A stretch of DNA of 64,000 nucleotides from Rana temporaria (taxonomy: Eukaryota; Chordata; Amphibia; Anura; Ranidae). Below, one piece after another: positions 42,977-53,005 of the stretch; the first letter of the stretch is position 1; every line of letters begins with the position of its first letter. The stretch lies in assembly GCF_905171775.1 (NCBI RefSeq), contig NC_053492.1:297134599-297198598 (forward strand). Reading direction: 5' to 3'. A program made the translations under genes and the position numbers. A model generated the notes under the pieces. It was not told the DNA's origin. It saw only the letters and a program-made list of their open reading frames with translations, and made no database searches.

Positions 42977-43053
42977 TCTAGTGGTGAAGAAGAGGTACTG
43001 TATGTGATGGTAGACTGAGGACATCTAGTGGTGAAGAGGTAGTGTATGCGATG
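42977..43053. repeat. 47-bp minisatellite, left part
   Basis: Units of GACATCTAGTGGTGAAGAAG plus GTACTGTATGTGATGGTAGA words, 43-47 bp long. The array continues at 44070 after the foldback element. Confidence 0.85.
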
Positions 43054-44069
43054 CATATAAAATATAGATGCGCTAATATTAACTTAAAAGGTGATAAAAC
43101 GTACAAAGAAAAACTAATCAGGGAGAATACTCCATAAACTGTGAATTACTAATATGTCCTTAATTAGTGCACAGTGATTAGCAGGATTCCATGCAGGGAA
43201 AAAATCACTCTCTTCAATCTGAATGCTAATCCAGCCCTCCACCGCTGTGATCAGATGATACAGGCACTCACAGACAGGGATTGCATGAAAGAAAAGAGAA
43301 AAAATCTCATTGCGCAATATTCGATGACAGATCAAAAAATGTAATCAGAGCATTGACATATGCACTCACGAATCCCGGCTTTCAGTAAAGCATGAAAACG
43401 CCACTCAGTATGTTGTTTCCTCAGCTCGATCCGATGCACTCGGATTCGATCGCAGGCTCCTCCCTACGCGTTACGTCACAGGCACGCGACTTACTCATGG
43501 GTTCATACGTCGTAAGTCGCGTGCCTGTGACGTAACGCGTAGGGAGGAGCCTGCGATCGAATCCGAGTGCATCGGATCGAGCTGAGGAAACAACATACTG
43601 AGTGGCGTTTTCATGCTTTACTGAAAGCCGGGATTCGTGAGTGCATATGTCAATGCTCTGATTACATTTTTTGATCTGTCATCGAATATTGCGCAATGAG
43701 ATTTTTTCTCTTTTCTTTCATGCAATCCCTGTCTGTGAGTGCCTGTATCATCTGATCACAGCGGTGGAGGGCTGGATTAGCATTCAGATTGAAGAGAGTG
43801 ATTTTTTCCCTGCATGGAATCCTGCTAATCACTGTGCACTAATTAAGGACATATTAGTAATTCACAGTTTATGGAGTATTCTCCCTGATTAGTTTTTCTT
43901 TGTACGTTTTATCACCTTTTAAGTTAATATTAGCGCATCTATATATTTTATATGTTTCACTGTTTGGATTTGGTATCACTCAAGATAGCAGCTATATTAT
44001 TTGTTTTTTTATTTAGGTGCACGTGGAATTGATTATTTAATTAGCGCTGTAGTATATTTTTCACATTAC
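43054..44069. mobile_element. foldback element D: 441-bp arms, 14-bp TSD
   Basis: TAGTGTATGCGATG at 43040-43053 and 44070-44083 flanks the insertion; removing the insert and one copy restores a perfect minisatellite unit. The arms 43054-43494 and 43512-43954 are almost perfect reverse complements around a 17-bp spacer, so the 73-codon ORFs at 43114-43335 (-) and 43671-43892 (+) are identical. A unique tail of 115 bp (43955-44069) follows the right arm and contains TTAGCGCTGTAGTAT. A hammerhead-like core sits on each strand at the centre. Confidence 0.92.
43508..43544 (+). ncRNA. partial hammerhead-like core in foldback D
   Basis: Stem II GTCGC/GTGAC is followed by GTAAC (GAAAC variant) and GCGTAGGG. 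The 5' core box is eroded (TCGTAA). The mirror copy lies on the - strand at about 43462-43498. By comparison with foldbacks A and B this is the same motif, degenerate. Confidence 0.4.
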
Positions 44070-44337
44070 TAGTGTATGCGATGGTAGACTGAGGACATCT
44101 AGTGGTGAAGAAGAGGTACTGTATGTGATGGTAGACTGAGGACATCTAGTGGTGAAGAAGAGGTACTGTATGTGATGGTAGACTGAGGACATCTAGTGGT
44201 GAAGAAGAGGTAGTGTATGCGTTGGTAGACTGAGGACATCTAGTGGTGAAGAGGTAGTGTATGCGATGGTAGACTGAGGACATCTAGTGGTGAAGAACAG
44301 GTACTGTCTGCGATGGTAGACTGAGGACATCTAGTGG
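44070..44337. repeat. 47-bp minisatellite, right part
   Basis: About six more units of the array that begins at 42977, with units of 43 and 47 bp intermixed. It ends where MITE copy 2 starts. Confidence 0.88.
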
Positions 44338-44599
44338 CATAGGCGTGCGCAGAGGGTGTGCCAGATTCCCTCTACTGCCCTGGCCCCCCCCTCCCAATGC
44401 TTCTGGCGTCCTTCCACTTCTCTCCCACTGGTGCTGCTGAGGGCACACACAGAGGGATGATTTATAATGAGTGGGGGAAAGGGAAAGATGAAATTTACCA
44501 GCCTCTTCCCTTTCAGAATGAACACAGTGGGTGATCGGTACCATGTGTGTTTGAGCTTTGGAGTGCACACCCTAATGCGATAGGCTGCGCACACCTATG
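44338..44599. mobile_element. CATAGGCGTGCGCA-end MITE, copy 2
   Basis: A shorter sister of 42310-42976 without the nested hAT. The two copies share the short ORFs that look like partial proteins; these are shadows. Confidence 0.8.
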
Positions 44600-44609
44600 A
44601 TGATAACTA

Positions 44610-44706
44610 AAGTGGACCCGTCATGGCTCTATACATGTATGGGAGTATAAAGAGGACCTGTCATGGCTCTATACATGTATGGGAGTATAAAAAGGACCTG
44701 TCATGG

Positions 44707-44775
<69 letters not shown>
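44610..44775. repeat. 40-bp tandem repeat followed by (TA)n and (CA)n
   Basis: Two to three copies of GACCTGTCATGGCTCTATAC plus ATGTATGGGAGTATAAA run into an AT array (44708-44772) and a few CA units. Confidence 0.85.
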
Positions 44776-44784
<9 letters not shown>

Positions 44785-44879
44785 GTTTTTCTGTACTATA
44801 TCTGTGAAAAACGTGATTATAATAAATGTATGTTCTCTTTGGATCTAGTGAAAGGAGTATATATATTCCGCAAATAATC

Positions 44880-45731
44880 TACTGACAAAGTGGACCAAAG
44901 TACAAGAAATGCGTTAAGTTCTGTGGAGATTTTGACGCGATACATACTACTTAAATGCACAACTGGGTAGAAGTCTGTAATGGGGTCGTTGGTGTAATGC
45001 CTATGAATGAATGAATTAATGAAAATTTATATAGCGCGGCACATGCGAACTAAATCGCCTCTGGGCGCCTATGTATTGACCAACAGGTTTTGTTTTAAAT
45101 AAAACATTGTCTGTTTTTTAGAAATGCACTTTAGTCATTTTAACCACATTTCGGACTAGTGCCATTAAAATCCTGCCATATCTAGGGGCTTAAGAACCCA
45201 TTTTATTCCCTTTTCTATATACTTTCAAAAAATGGATATGGCACTTTAAGGCCAGCTAAATTAAATATAAAAATACACAGTAAATTTAACAACATGAAAA
45301 CCTTAACCGTTTCATTTTCAATAACCTTCAACTGAAATTGATTAAGCAATATTGGGGAGCCTAAATAGCTTGTTCAGCTACAATTGTACACCTAACGTAC
45401 ATTGAGAATCAAATATGACAGATTAACGAGATAAACATTCATTGCCGTTTGCCTTTTTATAATTTTTGCCCTTCCGCACTCAGGGAGGAGATGCTCACTA
45501 GTCTGTTCTGAGCATATGTAAGTGCTGGAGCTAGACATACTATGATTCATGATCTGATATTTATCTGTGAAGATCTGATCTGCACAAGCTTTCGATTTAA
45601 GGTTTCTATGATCTGCAAGACGTCATTTGGATGGAGTCACTGTCTGCCAATGCTGCTGAGATTGTAAGTTATAGCTCTCTGTGATTTGTCAACATGGTAA
45701 GTTATGGCTACTGGTATGTTAAAATAAATAC
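44880..45731. other. intron
   Basis: Mostly unique-looking intronic DNA. It contains a fragment with the ATTTATATAGCGC word (45022-45070) and the right arm of the outer inverted repeat (45147-45235). Confidence 0.5.
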
Positions 45732-45783
45732 CTGTATTCTCTATGGTTTTTGGTATTTCTCCATTACTTTGAACAGAGGATTG
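45732..45783 (-). CDS. map7: MAP7-family small coding exon
   Basis: Acceptor CTTTTTCAG and donor ACAG/GTATTT on the - strand bound 52 bp encoding QSSVQSNGEIPKTIENT plus one base. It links the end of the MAP7 domain (48478 exon) to the S/T/P-rich exon at 40348. The phase fits both. Confidence 0.75.
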
Positions 45784-46229
45784 CTGAAAAAGAAAAACAC
45801 AGTTTTAATATTCCGTAAATACTAACTATATTAGCTTAACAAGATTTTTAGACAGAGACCAACATTTCTTGTTATAAGCCAGGTTTCCTACAGAACAGCA
45901 GCACTGAAGTGGAGCATTTTTCAAAAATCTGATTGCTGTAATGAATCTCTATATAAATTTAGTTTGGGGATTGATGAATTGTAACCCTTGACAAAGGCAG
46001 AAAGAATCAAAGGAGAGGACCCAGTGTGGGACTGTGAAGAAAGACCTCTGAATTTAAACATTTTCACAAAATAGTAAGTGAAAGGGGAGGGGGTGTTTTT
46101 GTTTAAACTACAATTATTTCTCAAACAGTTTCATGCAGTGATTTCATCACTTTTCATTAGATTATAAGGTTATGTTTACTGGCCAGGGGTAGTAACTTTC
46201 CTGCTTTAGAGAGGCAGTGGTGTAGACAA

Positions 46230-47608
46230 TCAAATATAGTGAAGATCAAGGCCTTCTCTCACTATCTCGGCACTATGGGCTAAAGGAAATTTGTAACAGA
46301 TATCTAATGACTCAATTTTACAATTTATCATTCAATATAACTGTCAGCAGCCGCTTAAAAAAAAAAAACACAAAACATCTAAAATTTATAGTAAATATAA
46401 AATCAGAAATAAGAAAATCTTGACCCCTGTTTCCTATGACCATGCATATAAGGAAATTATATTTGTAAGATAAAAGGGACATATGTCAGAGTCCAGTGAA
46501 AGAAGTGCTTTGTGAAGAATTGTGAGCTCTTTGCTGCAGGTGACATCAAATGTGCACACTCCACCTTTCAAGCTTCTCCTGTGTCAATCTCCCCTCATGG
46601 GTATCTATCTACTCACCGAAAGGTTGAGTTCAACAAGCCCTGAACCTCTGCAACGTCCAACTTTCCTCCAATTCCAAAGCCTGTAGTCGATCAGCTCGCT
46701 TTGCTCCTGATAACCACCGGTTGTGAGAGCAAAAAAAAACTGGAGATGGTGCAATACCATTTTAAGTCTTTATTCCGCAAACTGCATTGATCAGCTTTTT
46801 AATATTATTAGCAGCGTTCGTTCAAAAGATTGTTATACAATGACATAGTGACCGGGCTGTTTCCTGGCTCACAGTGGGGTAGCCGGCATGTGTCAGTCCC
46901 GTCCACCGCAGATAGACAACACTCTGCTTCCGCACAATGGAGCGCAGCTGGAACGCAGGGCACAGCACGTTACTTCCTGTATATGTCGTGAGGTCACGCC
47001 CTGACGTTTCGTCCTTTCAACTTCCTTGTGCGGAAGCAGAGTGTTGTCCATCTGCAGTGGACGGGACTGACACGCCAGCTATCCCACTGTGATCCAGGAA
47101 ACAGCACGGTCACTATATCGTTGTCCAACGATCTTTTAAACAAATGCTGCTAATAATGTTAAAAAGCTGATCAATGCAGTTTGTGCAATAAAGACTTAAA
47201 ACGGTATTACACCATCTCCAGTCTTTTTTTGCTCTCACAACCGGTGGTTATCAGGAGCAGAGCGAGCTGATCGACTACAGGCTTTGGAATTGGAGGAAAG
47301 TTGGACAGTGCAGAGGTTCAGGGCTTGTTGAACTCAACCTTTCGGTGAGTAGATAGATACCCATGAGGGGAGATTGACATGGGAGAAGCTTGAAAAGTGT
47401 GCAAGTTTGATGTCACCTGCAGCGAAGAGCTCACCATTCTTCACAAAGCACTTATTTCACTGGACTCTGACATATGTCCCGTTATCTTAAATATCATTTC
47501 CTTCTATGCATGGTCATAGGAAAGAGGGTTCACGGTTTAAAGTGACAACTAGCGCTGCTGTAGTAAATTATAAGATTTTCTTATTTTATATTTACTATAC
47601 ATTTTAGA
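46230..47608. mobile_element. foldback element E with hammerhead-like core, 14-bp TSD
   Basis: AGTGGTGTAGACAA flanks it at 46216-46229 and 47609-47622. The arms are about 500 bp (46377-46935 and 47028-47608, with an indel containing CTAGCGCTGCTGTAGTAAAT in the right arm). The unique tail is on the left (46230-46376). The loop 46936-47027 carries the hammerhead-like core. It lies in a MAP7-family intron. Confidence 0.88.
46998..47028 (-). ncRNA. hammerhead-like core in foldback E
   Basis: On the - strand AAGGAA is followed by stem II GTT/GAC around GAAAG, then GAAAC and GTC. The GAAAC and GTC boxes are canonical, but the 5' box and stem I are eroded. Confidence 0.42.
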
Positions 47609-47784
47609 AGTGGTGTAGACAAGCTCAGTGACAGCAACATGGTGTTCTGACAGAAATTATATTTAAAATCTTCTCTCAATTAGCTGGGAAAACAGTCGTT
47701 ATAGCTATTCAGAGAACAGAGGGGGTACCTATGCACTTACCACTAACCAATTCATTTCTATGAGATTGTTGCATGCATGCTTAA

Positions 47785-47925
47785 CCTGTAGCCCTCCGGC
47801 TGTTGCGGAACTACAAGTCTCATCATGCCTTTGCGAGTCATGCTTGTAAACGGTCAGCCTTGCACCACCTCATGGGACTTGCAGTTTTGCAATAGCTGGA
47901 GGACCACATGTTGATCACCCATAGA
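47785..47925. mobile_element. hAT-type MITE relic
   Basis: CCCTCCGGCTGTTGCGGAAC and the facing AATAGCTGGAGGACCACA words form the inverted ends of the family seen at 24032-24157. No clean duplication is visible. Confidence 0.6.
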
Positions 47926-48477
47926 CAGGGGTGATTCCACTTCTCAAGGCCCAACCTTTTTCTACAAAGTTTGTATACAGTAAAATGCAGTAAGATTCTC
48001 TGTTAGGTTTTACTGCTGTCTGAAAACACAGTGGCAGGTCACCTGCACCTAATGGATGCACCAAAGAAATACATGGAGAATATATGGGGAATGCAATGGA
48101 AAAAATGGAAACAGGAAGAATGCTAAGAGCAATACCTTGCATATCTTCAGGGCAGGAAATGAGGGGGAAACCACCCCAAAAAGGGACACAAACCAAAATA
48201 AAACCAACTTGCAACCTTTCCCACTCTATCCTAAAGTTAAATATAAGTGTTGGATAGAGATCCAACAGACATTGCTGCATAAACTGAACGTCCATGGCAC
48301 GCACATTCATGGTTTTCTATGACACACAGAACTCAATTCATTGAAAACAAATCCCAATTAAGCTATGTGTACTTTATGAGTGAGCATTAAAAGGTAACAA
48401 GTGATCTTCGTATAAAAAAAAAATCCAGAATTTTGAAGCACTTATTTTAGCTATGTCTTTACATAAAAAGATTCTAC

Positions 48478-48528
48478 CTTATCCCCAGGTTCACTACGTC
48501 TTGTTCTCTTCATGATCTCATCCAGTCG
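48478..48528 (-). CDS. map7: MAP7-family exon, end of MAP7 domain
   Basis: 51 bp between acceptor TTCTACAG and donor AAG/GTAGAA on the - strand encode RLDEIMKRTRRSEPGDK. The [RK][LI][DE]EIMKRTR signature is highly conserved at the end of the MAP7 domain, the region that recruits kinesin-1. Confidence 0.92.
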
Positions 48529-48639
48529 CTGTAGAATAAAATAAAGTAGTCTCGTTAAAAACCCTGAAAGTGTCTTGTCAGAATCACTGAATTCTATGAA
48601 AATTAGGTTGTTACATTTGTGCTTGTAATTTAATGTCCA

Positions 48640-48935
48640 TCTTCAAATATCGGGACATTGGCACATTTATACCGGTGCATCCACAGTGTCATCCTGTGAG
48701 GATGTACATTTAAGCAATTCCTTTCAATTTGTGCTTGTAAGTTTACAGACCCGTGGCAGAAAACATGAGTGATCAGACCAAACACATTTCTTTTAATTTT
48801 AATGTAATCCAAATTAAACTATCAGGCATCACAGAACAGGACAATCACAAACCACGGCAATAAAGGAAATAAAATGGTTCTGTTTAAAAGTTTACAAACC
48901 CTTCGTTTTTAATACTATGTATTGCTGTCTGTAGC
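48640..48935. repeat. Tc1-like relic
   Basis: The words GGTTCTGTTTAAAAGTTTAC and AAACCCTTCGTTTTTAATAC are typical of the end of another Tc1 family. No intact ORF or second end is found. Confidence 0.55.
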
Positions 48936-48944
48936 ATTAAAGTT

Positions 48945-49330
48945 ATTGTAAAGCTACAAGTTTTTTTTTTTTTAAATAACAAACATGTCATACTTACCTT
49001 CACTGTGCAGTTAGTTTTGCACAGAGTGGCCCCGATCCTCGACTTATGAGGTCCCCTCTGTGGTTCCTCCCCGCATCGTATAACCCCCTAGGAGAAGTGC
49101 TTTCCCAGGGGTTTACCTTGAGGGCGCGTTCCCGAGTCCAGCATTTGCGTCCATATATGCTGAATGCTGGACCATACTTTTTTTCTTTTCTTTCTATACA
49201 GGTCTTTAAAGACTGGATTACTCCACAGGCTGTACCAGTCTCTGGACCGGGAGCACACTCTGCAGCCTCTAGAAAAAAAGTTTAAAAGTCAGCAGCTACA
49301 AATAAAGTAGCTGCTGACTTAATATAAGGA
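48945..49330. repeat. interspersed repeat ending in a hairpin
   Basis: It shares AAATAACAAACATGTCATAC and GTTTTGCACAGAGTGGCCCC with 58975-59060. It ends in the hairpin GTCAGCAGCTAC...GTAGCTGCTGAC (49289-49318), a word also present at about 56885-56925. From 49331 to 49988 I see nothing recognisable. Confidence 0.55.
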
Positions 49331-49988
49331 CACTTATCTGTCCAGGGATCCCACAATGTCGAGCCCCCGAAGTCAATTCGGCCATTGGCTTGGGTGCAGG
49401 CGTCGCCATTGCAACTAAGGGAAACCAGCAGTCAAGCCTACAGGCTTCACAGTCGGTTTCCGACTGCGCATGCACGAGTCTTGCTGCACTTTCTGAATGG
49501 CCCGTCATCCTCTGGCACACATACACAGATCCCAGAAGGAAGGAGGCGGAGGCAATTCCAAATGCAGAAATGGCATCCCTCGCGGCAGCGGCATTAGGAC
49601 AGAAGTACACATTTGTACTTAAAATGTCCAAAAATATCCAAAAACAAAGGAGGTGTGGTGGTCTTTTGTTTAAGACCTCGTTGTATTTTTGGCTGGAACT
49701 CTTTACCCAACATAGTAGACAAAGGACTGGAAGGCGCCACAATGCGGAGCTCGAAGTCCAGTCCAGTCGGGTCCAGATACGGCCTCCAAAGCAGTTGCTG
49801 AGGATAGGCCAATCCAGACACTTGCCGTGTATAGACCAGCTCACACAGATTTCTTGAAGTCTTGGTTAAAGTCACCAAAAAAAAAAAAAAGAAGTATACT
49901 TTGGAAAAAATTCCAAAAAAAAGTATTTTTCGCAGCTGAACAGAGGAAATCATGCTACTAACGCATGAGGATCAAAGGCACCACTTAC

Positions 49989-50069
49989 CTTCTTCCTCTC
50001 AGAGCGCTCTTTTTCCTCATTTTGAAAATGTTTTTCGCGTTCTAATCTTATGCGATGTGCTTCTTCTTT
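49989..50069 (-). CDS. map7: MAP7-family exon, MAP7 domain
   Basis: 81 bp between acceptor TCTAATTAG and donor AAG/GTAAGT on the - strand encode KEEAHRIRLEREKHFQNEEK plus ERSERKK. This is a charged single-helix segment of the MAP7 domain that continues in phase into the RLDEIMKRTR exon. Confidence 0.92.
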
Positions 50070-50440
50070 CTAATTAGATTATAAAGAGACTATTAAAACT
50101 TTGCCCAGTTTTTGTATGTACAGAAATAAAAAGTATACTATATATTGAAGTATACAACTATAATAACATGTGAATTATGACGAAAGGCGACAAACATTTT
50201 ACTACTGCCCTACGTTCAAAACCCTTCATCACATCCAAGCCACTATCAAAAACAAGCCCTATATATCAAATCATTAATCCAAAAGCAGAAAGTATTAAAA
50301 CGCCCTAACAAAAAGGTACATGGGCAGGATGCAGTCACCATCACATTTTCTGGGTAGCCATTGAAGCAGATTTCTTTCCTTATCTCACAAAATCTTGTTT
50401 TCTAGCTAAATCTAAAGTCATATGATCAGTCCTTCAACAC

Positions 50441-50880
50441 TAAAGCCTCGTACACACGGGCCAGAATCTCGTCAGCCTTGCTGCACCCTACCTATGCCTA
50501 GGAAGCTACCTACTCTTAAAAGGCAAGAATGCGGTGACATCGCATACGACGAGCATGCGCTCGTCACATTCGATGCCGTCGCCGCCATCTTGCTGCACTC
50601 TACCTATGCCTAGGAAGCTACCGCGCATGCGTCAAAGTCATTTCGAGCATGCACCGGTTTCCACGGCGACAGGTAAGTATACACACTCTCGGGTTTCTCA
50701 GCAGGAAAAAAGACTACCGAGAATCACGACGAGGAAATAGAGAACAGGTTCTCCTATTTTTCTCGTCAAGATTTTAGGCAGTTTTCTTGACAAGAAACCT
50801 GAAAGCCTCGTACACACGCACGGTATACTCGGCAAGAAAGATCTGCCAGCAGTTTTCTTGCTGGTTCTTGCCGAGAAGAT
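50441..50880. repeat. Harbinger-type MITE fragments
   Basis: AAAGCCTCGTACACACG occurs twice in the same orientation (about 50441 and 50801), and a CTACCTATGCCTAGGAAGCT block is duplicated inside (50487-50510 and 50599-50623). No matching right end is found, so these are truncated copies. Confidence 0.55.
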
Positions 50881-52446
50881 TTTGGTTATCACTCTCTTCA
50901 GTCTAGTAATGGGATGAAAGCCTGCAAACCTTTACAAAGAATTCCAATCAGCGCGATACATTTATTAAAATAAAAACCAGTTCTCCTGAACTTAGAAAAA
51001 AAGTAATTGCTGTCCCATTTCATAGACGATAACTACTTAAACCTGAATTGTGGACAGATATAAAAAGCCACTATTTATTCCAGTTATGGATTCATTAAAA
51101 ACACATTAGAGGCAATATAAAGTTGTCATGTGCACAACTCCTCCATTTGAACCAACGGGTGGTGCTTAAAGCTGATCTCCAGGTTTCCTGTGAAACATGG
51201 ATTGGGGGAGTGAAGTTCCACTTTAACAAGTTTGTTTCTCTGTCCAATCATTTACTGATGTGTGTAAATTTCAGTTTGAGTTATTAAAACAGGCTATATA
51301 TCAAAGAAGCAAACTAAGAGATTGGAAAACATAAAACGGAGCCTTAAAGCTGATCACCAGATCACCATTCGTAAAAAGAAAGGAAAGTATATTATATTTA
51401 CTTGTTTTAAACTTTTACATTTCTTCAGTTACTTCCTGGTTCCTTGCTTAGACAAACAAAGTCACATCCCGGGAGTCTTCAAGAAGGGAGGAGAGGAGGA
51501 GGGGTTTCTCAGCCAAGCACACTCTCCTGCCTGCATGCCTGAGCTAAGGGCAGATGGATTCCAGGAAGTAAACGCTACATGAATCATTTTCCCTTACTCA
51601 AGATGGCCATGGCCAGAAATAATAGGGGGTTGTGTTTCAAAGTGATTTTCCAACAAAATAAAGGCGAGCAAAAACATGAATGGATTGGGGAGTTTGCTTT
51701 TTAATATTACAATTAAATACATAGTGTTTTTGGTTTGTGGTGCTCAGATGCAGAGAAGATCCGCTTTAAGTCTGAATATTCAGTCAGCCAAATCATGTCT
51801 TAAAAAGCAGGCAGCATCATTTGTGCTGTCTTTTTAGCTATAGTGCTCTGGTAATCCTTTGTCATTTTTATTTGTAAAAGAAAATATAGATAGTAAAATT
51901 TGGGTATAACACGCTTTTGGGAATATGTCTTAAAACTAGCTTACGCGTTTATGTGACATATTCCAGCAACGAGTGTAGTATTTATGCATACACACAAATT
52001 CTCTTTATTGATTTCAAAGATGTTTAAGTGTGACCAGCTGGCAGCACCCATGACCTAAACACAACTATATGGAGTTACAAGTTTTTGATATTTGACTCAA
52101 TTATATTACCTCAATGTTGTCTATAAAGCTGAAGAAGAGAAGGGGTAAACCTGCCATTCAGCACTTGGTTATACAATCTATTTCTGTCATATCAACATAG
52201 GTAAAAGTCAGACTGCTCGCAACTCACCCACTGACATAGTATACCTCCGAGAGACTCCAGCTTACATCTGGTTTCTACCTCCCTCATTAAGGATTCTCAT
52301 TGTTATAACGATTATAAAAATGCTAGAGGGAATACAACTGCTACACCTCTGTGTTATTCTGTAGATGTAATACAACATGATACAATACAACTGAATGACA
52401 TATATCCTCTGTCATACAAGCATCTAATGTCAGATTAGGCACATAC
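50881..52446. other. intron
   Basis: AT-rich intronic DNA. A region with AAAGCTGATC(A/T)CCAG words (51170-51190 and 51345-51360) is probably a dispersed repeat. No exon is recognised. Confidence 0.5.
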
Positions 52447-52639
52447 TTGTTTCTGCAGACGCTCTGCTTCCTCGCGATCCTTCTGCTCTCGCTCCTCTGC
52501 TTGCTGTTTGAGAATCTTTTCCCTTTCTTGGAGCTCCTTTTCCTCCTCCTGTTTTCTTTCTTCTTCCTGCTGTCGTGCCTCCTCTTCTCGTTTAGCTCTC
52601 TCTTCAGCTTTCCGCCGAGCTAATTCCTCCTTCTTTTTC
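52447..52639 (-). CDS. map7: MAP7-family exon, main E/K/R helix of the MAP7 domain
   Basis: 193 bp between acceptor TTTTGTAG and donor CAA/GTATGT on the - strand encode KKKEELARRKAEERAKREEE and onward to AERLQKQ. An almost uninterrupted alternation of Glu with Lys/Arg gives the long charged helix (coiled coil or single alpha helix) that defines the family (Pfam MAP7). It joins the neighbouring exons in phase. Confidence 0.93.
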
Positions 52640-52867
52640 CTACAAAATGATGTTAATTAATATACATGTTCAATCCATTGATGCCAAAGTAGTAAGAGAA
52701 TATTTACCAGTCTTATAAAACACAATCAACCATGGGAAATGGGGAATGGTTTGGAGCACCGGGGCTTTGCGACACCCAAACAGTAGATAGGCAAGTATAC
52801 ATGCAAAAGTAGCATAAAAACAAATGTTTATTTGAAAAAAGCTAAAATATCCCTTCTACATGCGAGT

Positions 52868-53005
52868 AGAAAAAATGCATGACAGCAAGTACAGCATGAT
52901 ACAATACACCCAAATAGGTATAGAAAATGGTGTGTTTTCCAAGAGGGTGTATTGTATCATGCTGTACCTGTTTTCTAAATGTTCCATGTCATGCATTTTT
53001 CTCAA
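52868..53005. repeat. imperfect hairpin
   Basis: AGCATGATACAATACACCC at about 52893-52911 pairs with GGGTGTATTGTATCATGCT at 52945-52963, and the flanking words (AAAATGCATGACA and TGTCATGCATTTT) extend the pairing. It may be the end of an unrecognised foldback repeat. Confidence 0.6.

Noticed and set aside
43114..43892. Identical 73-codon ORFs on both strands taken as a duplicated gene
   Set aside because: They are the two arms of a palindrome. There is no protein-like composition, and the frames end where the arm changes.
44623..44877. Tyr-Ile repeat peptides
   Set aside because: Translation of a (TA)n microsatellite; the same applies to 57385-57573.
49296..49953. Overlapping ORFs of 119-182 codons
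   Set aside because: They occur in all frames of a dispersed repeat, without splice sites or conserved motifs.
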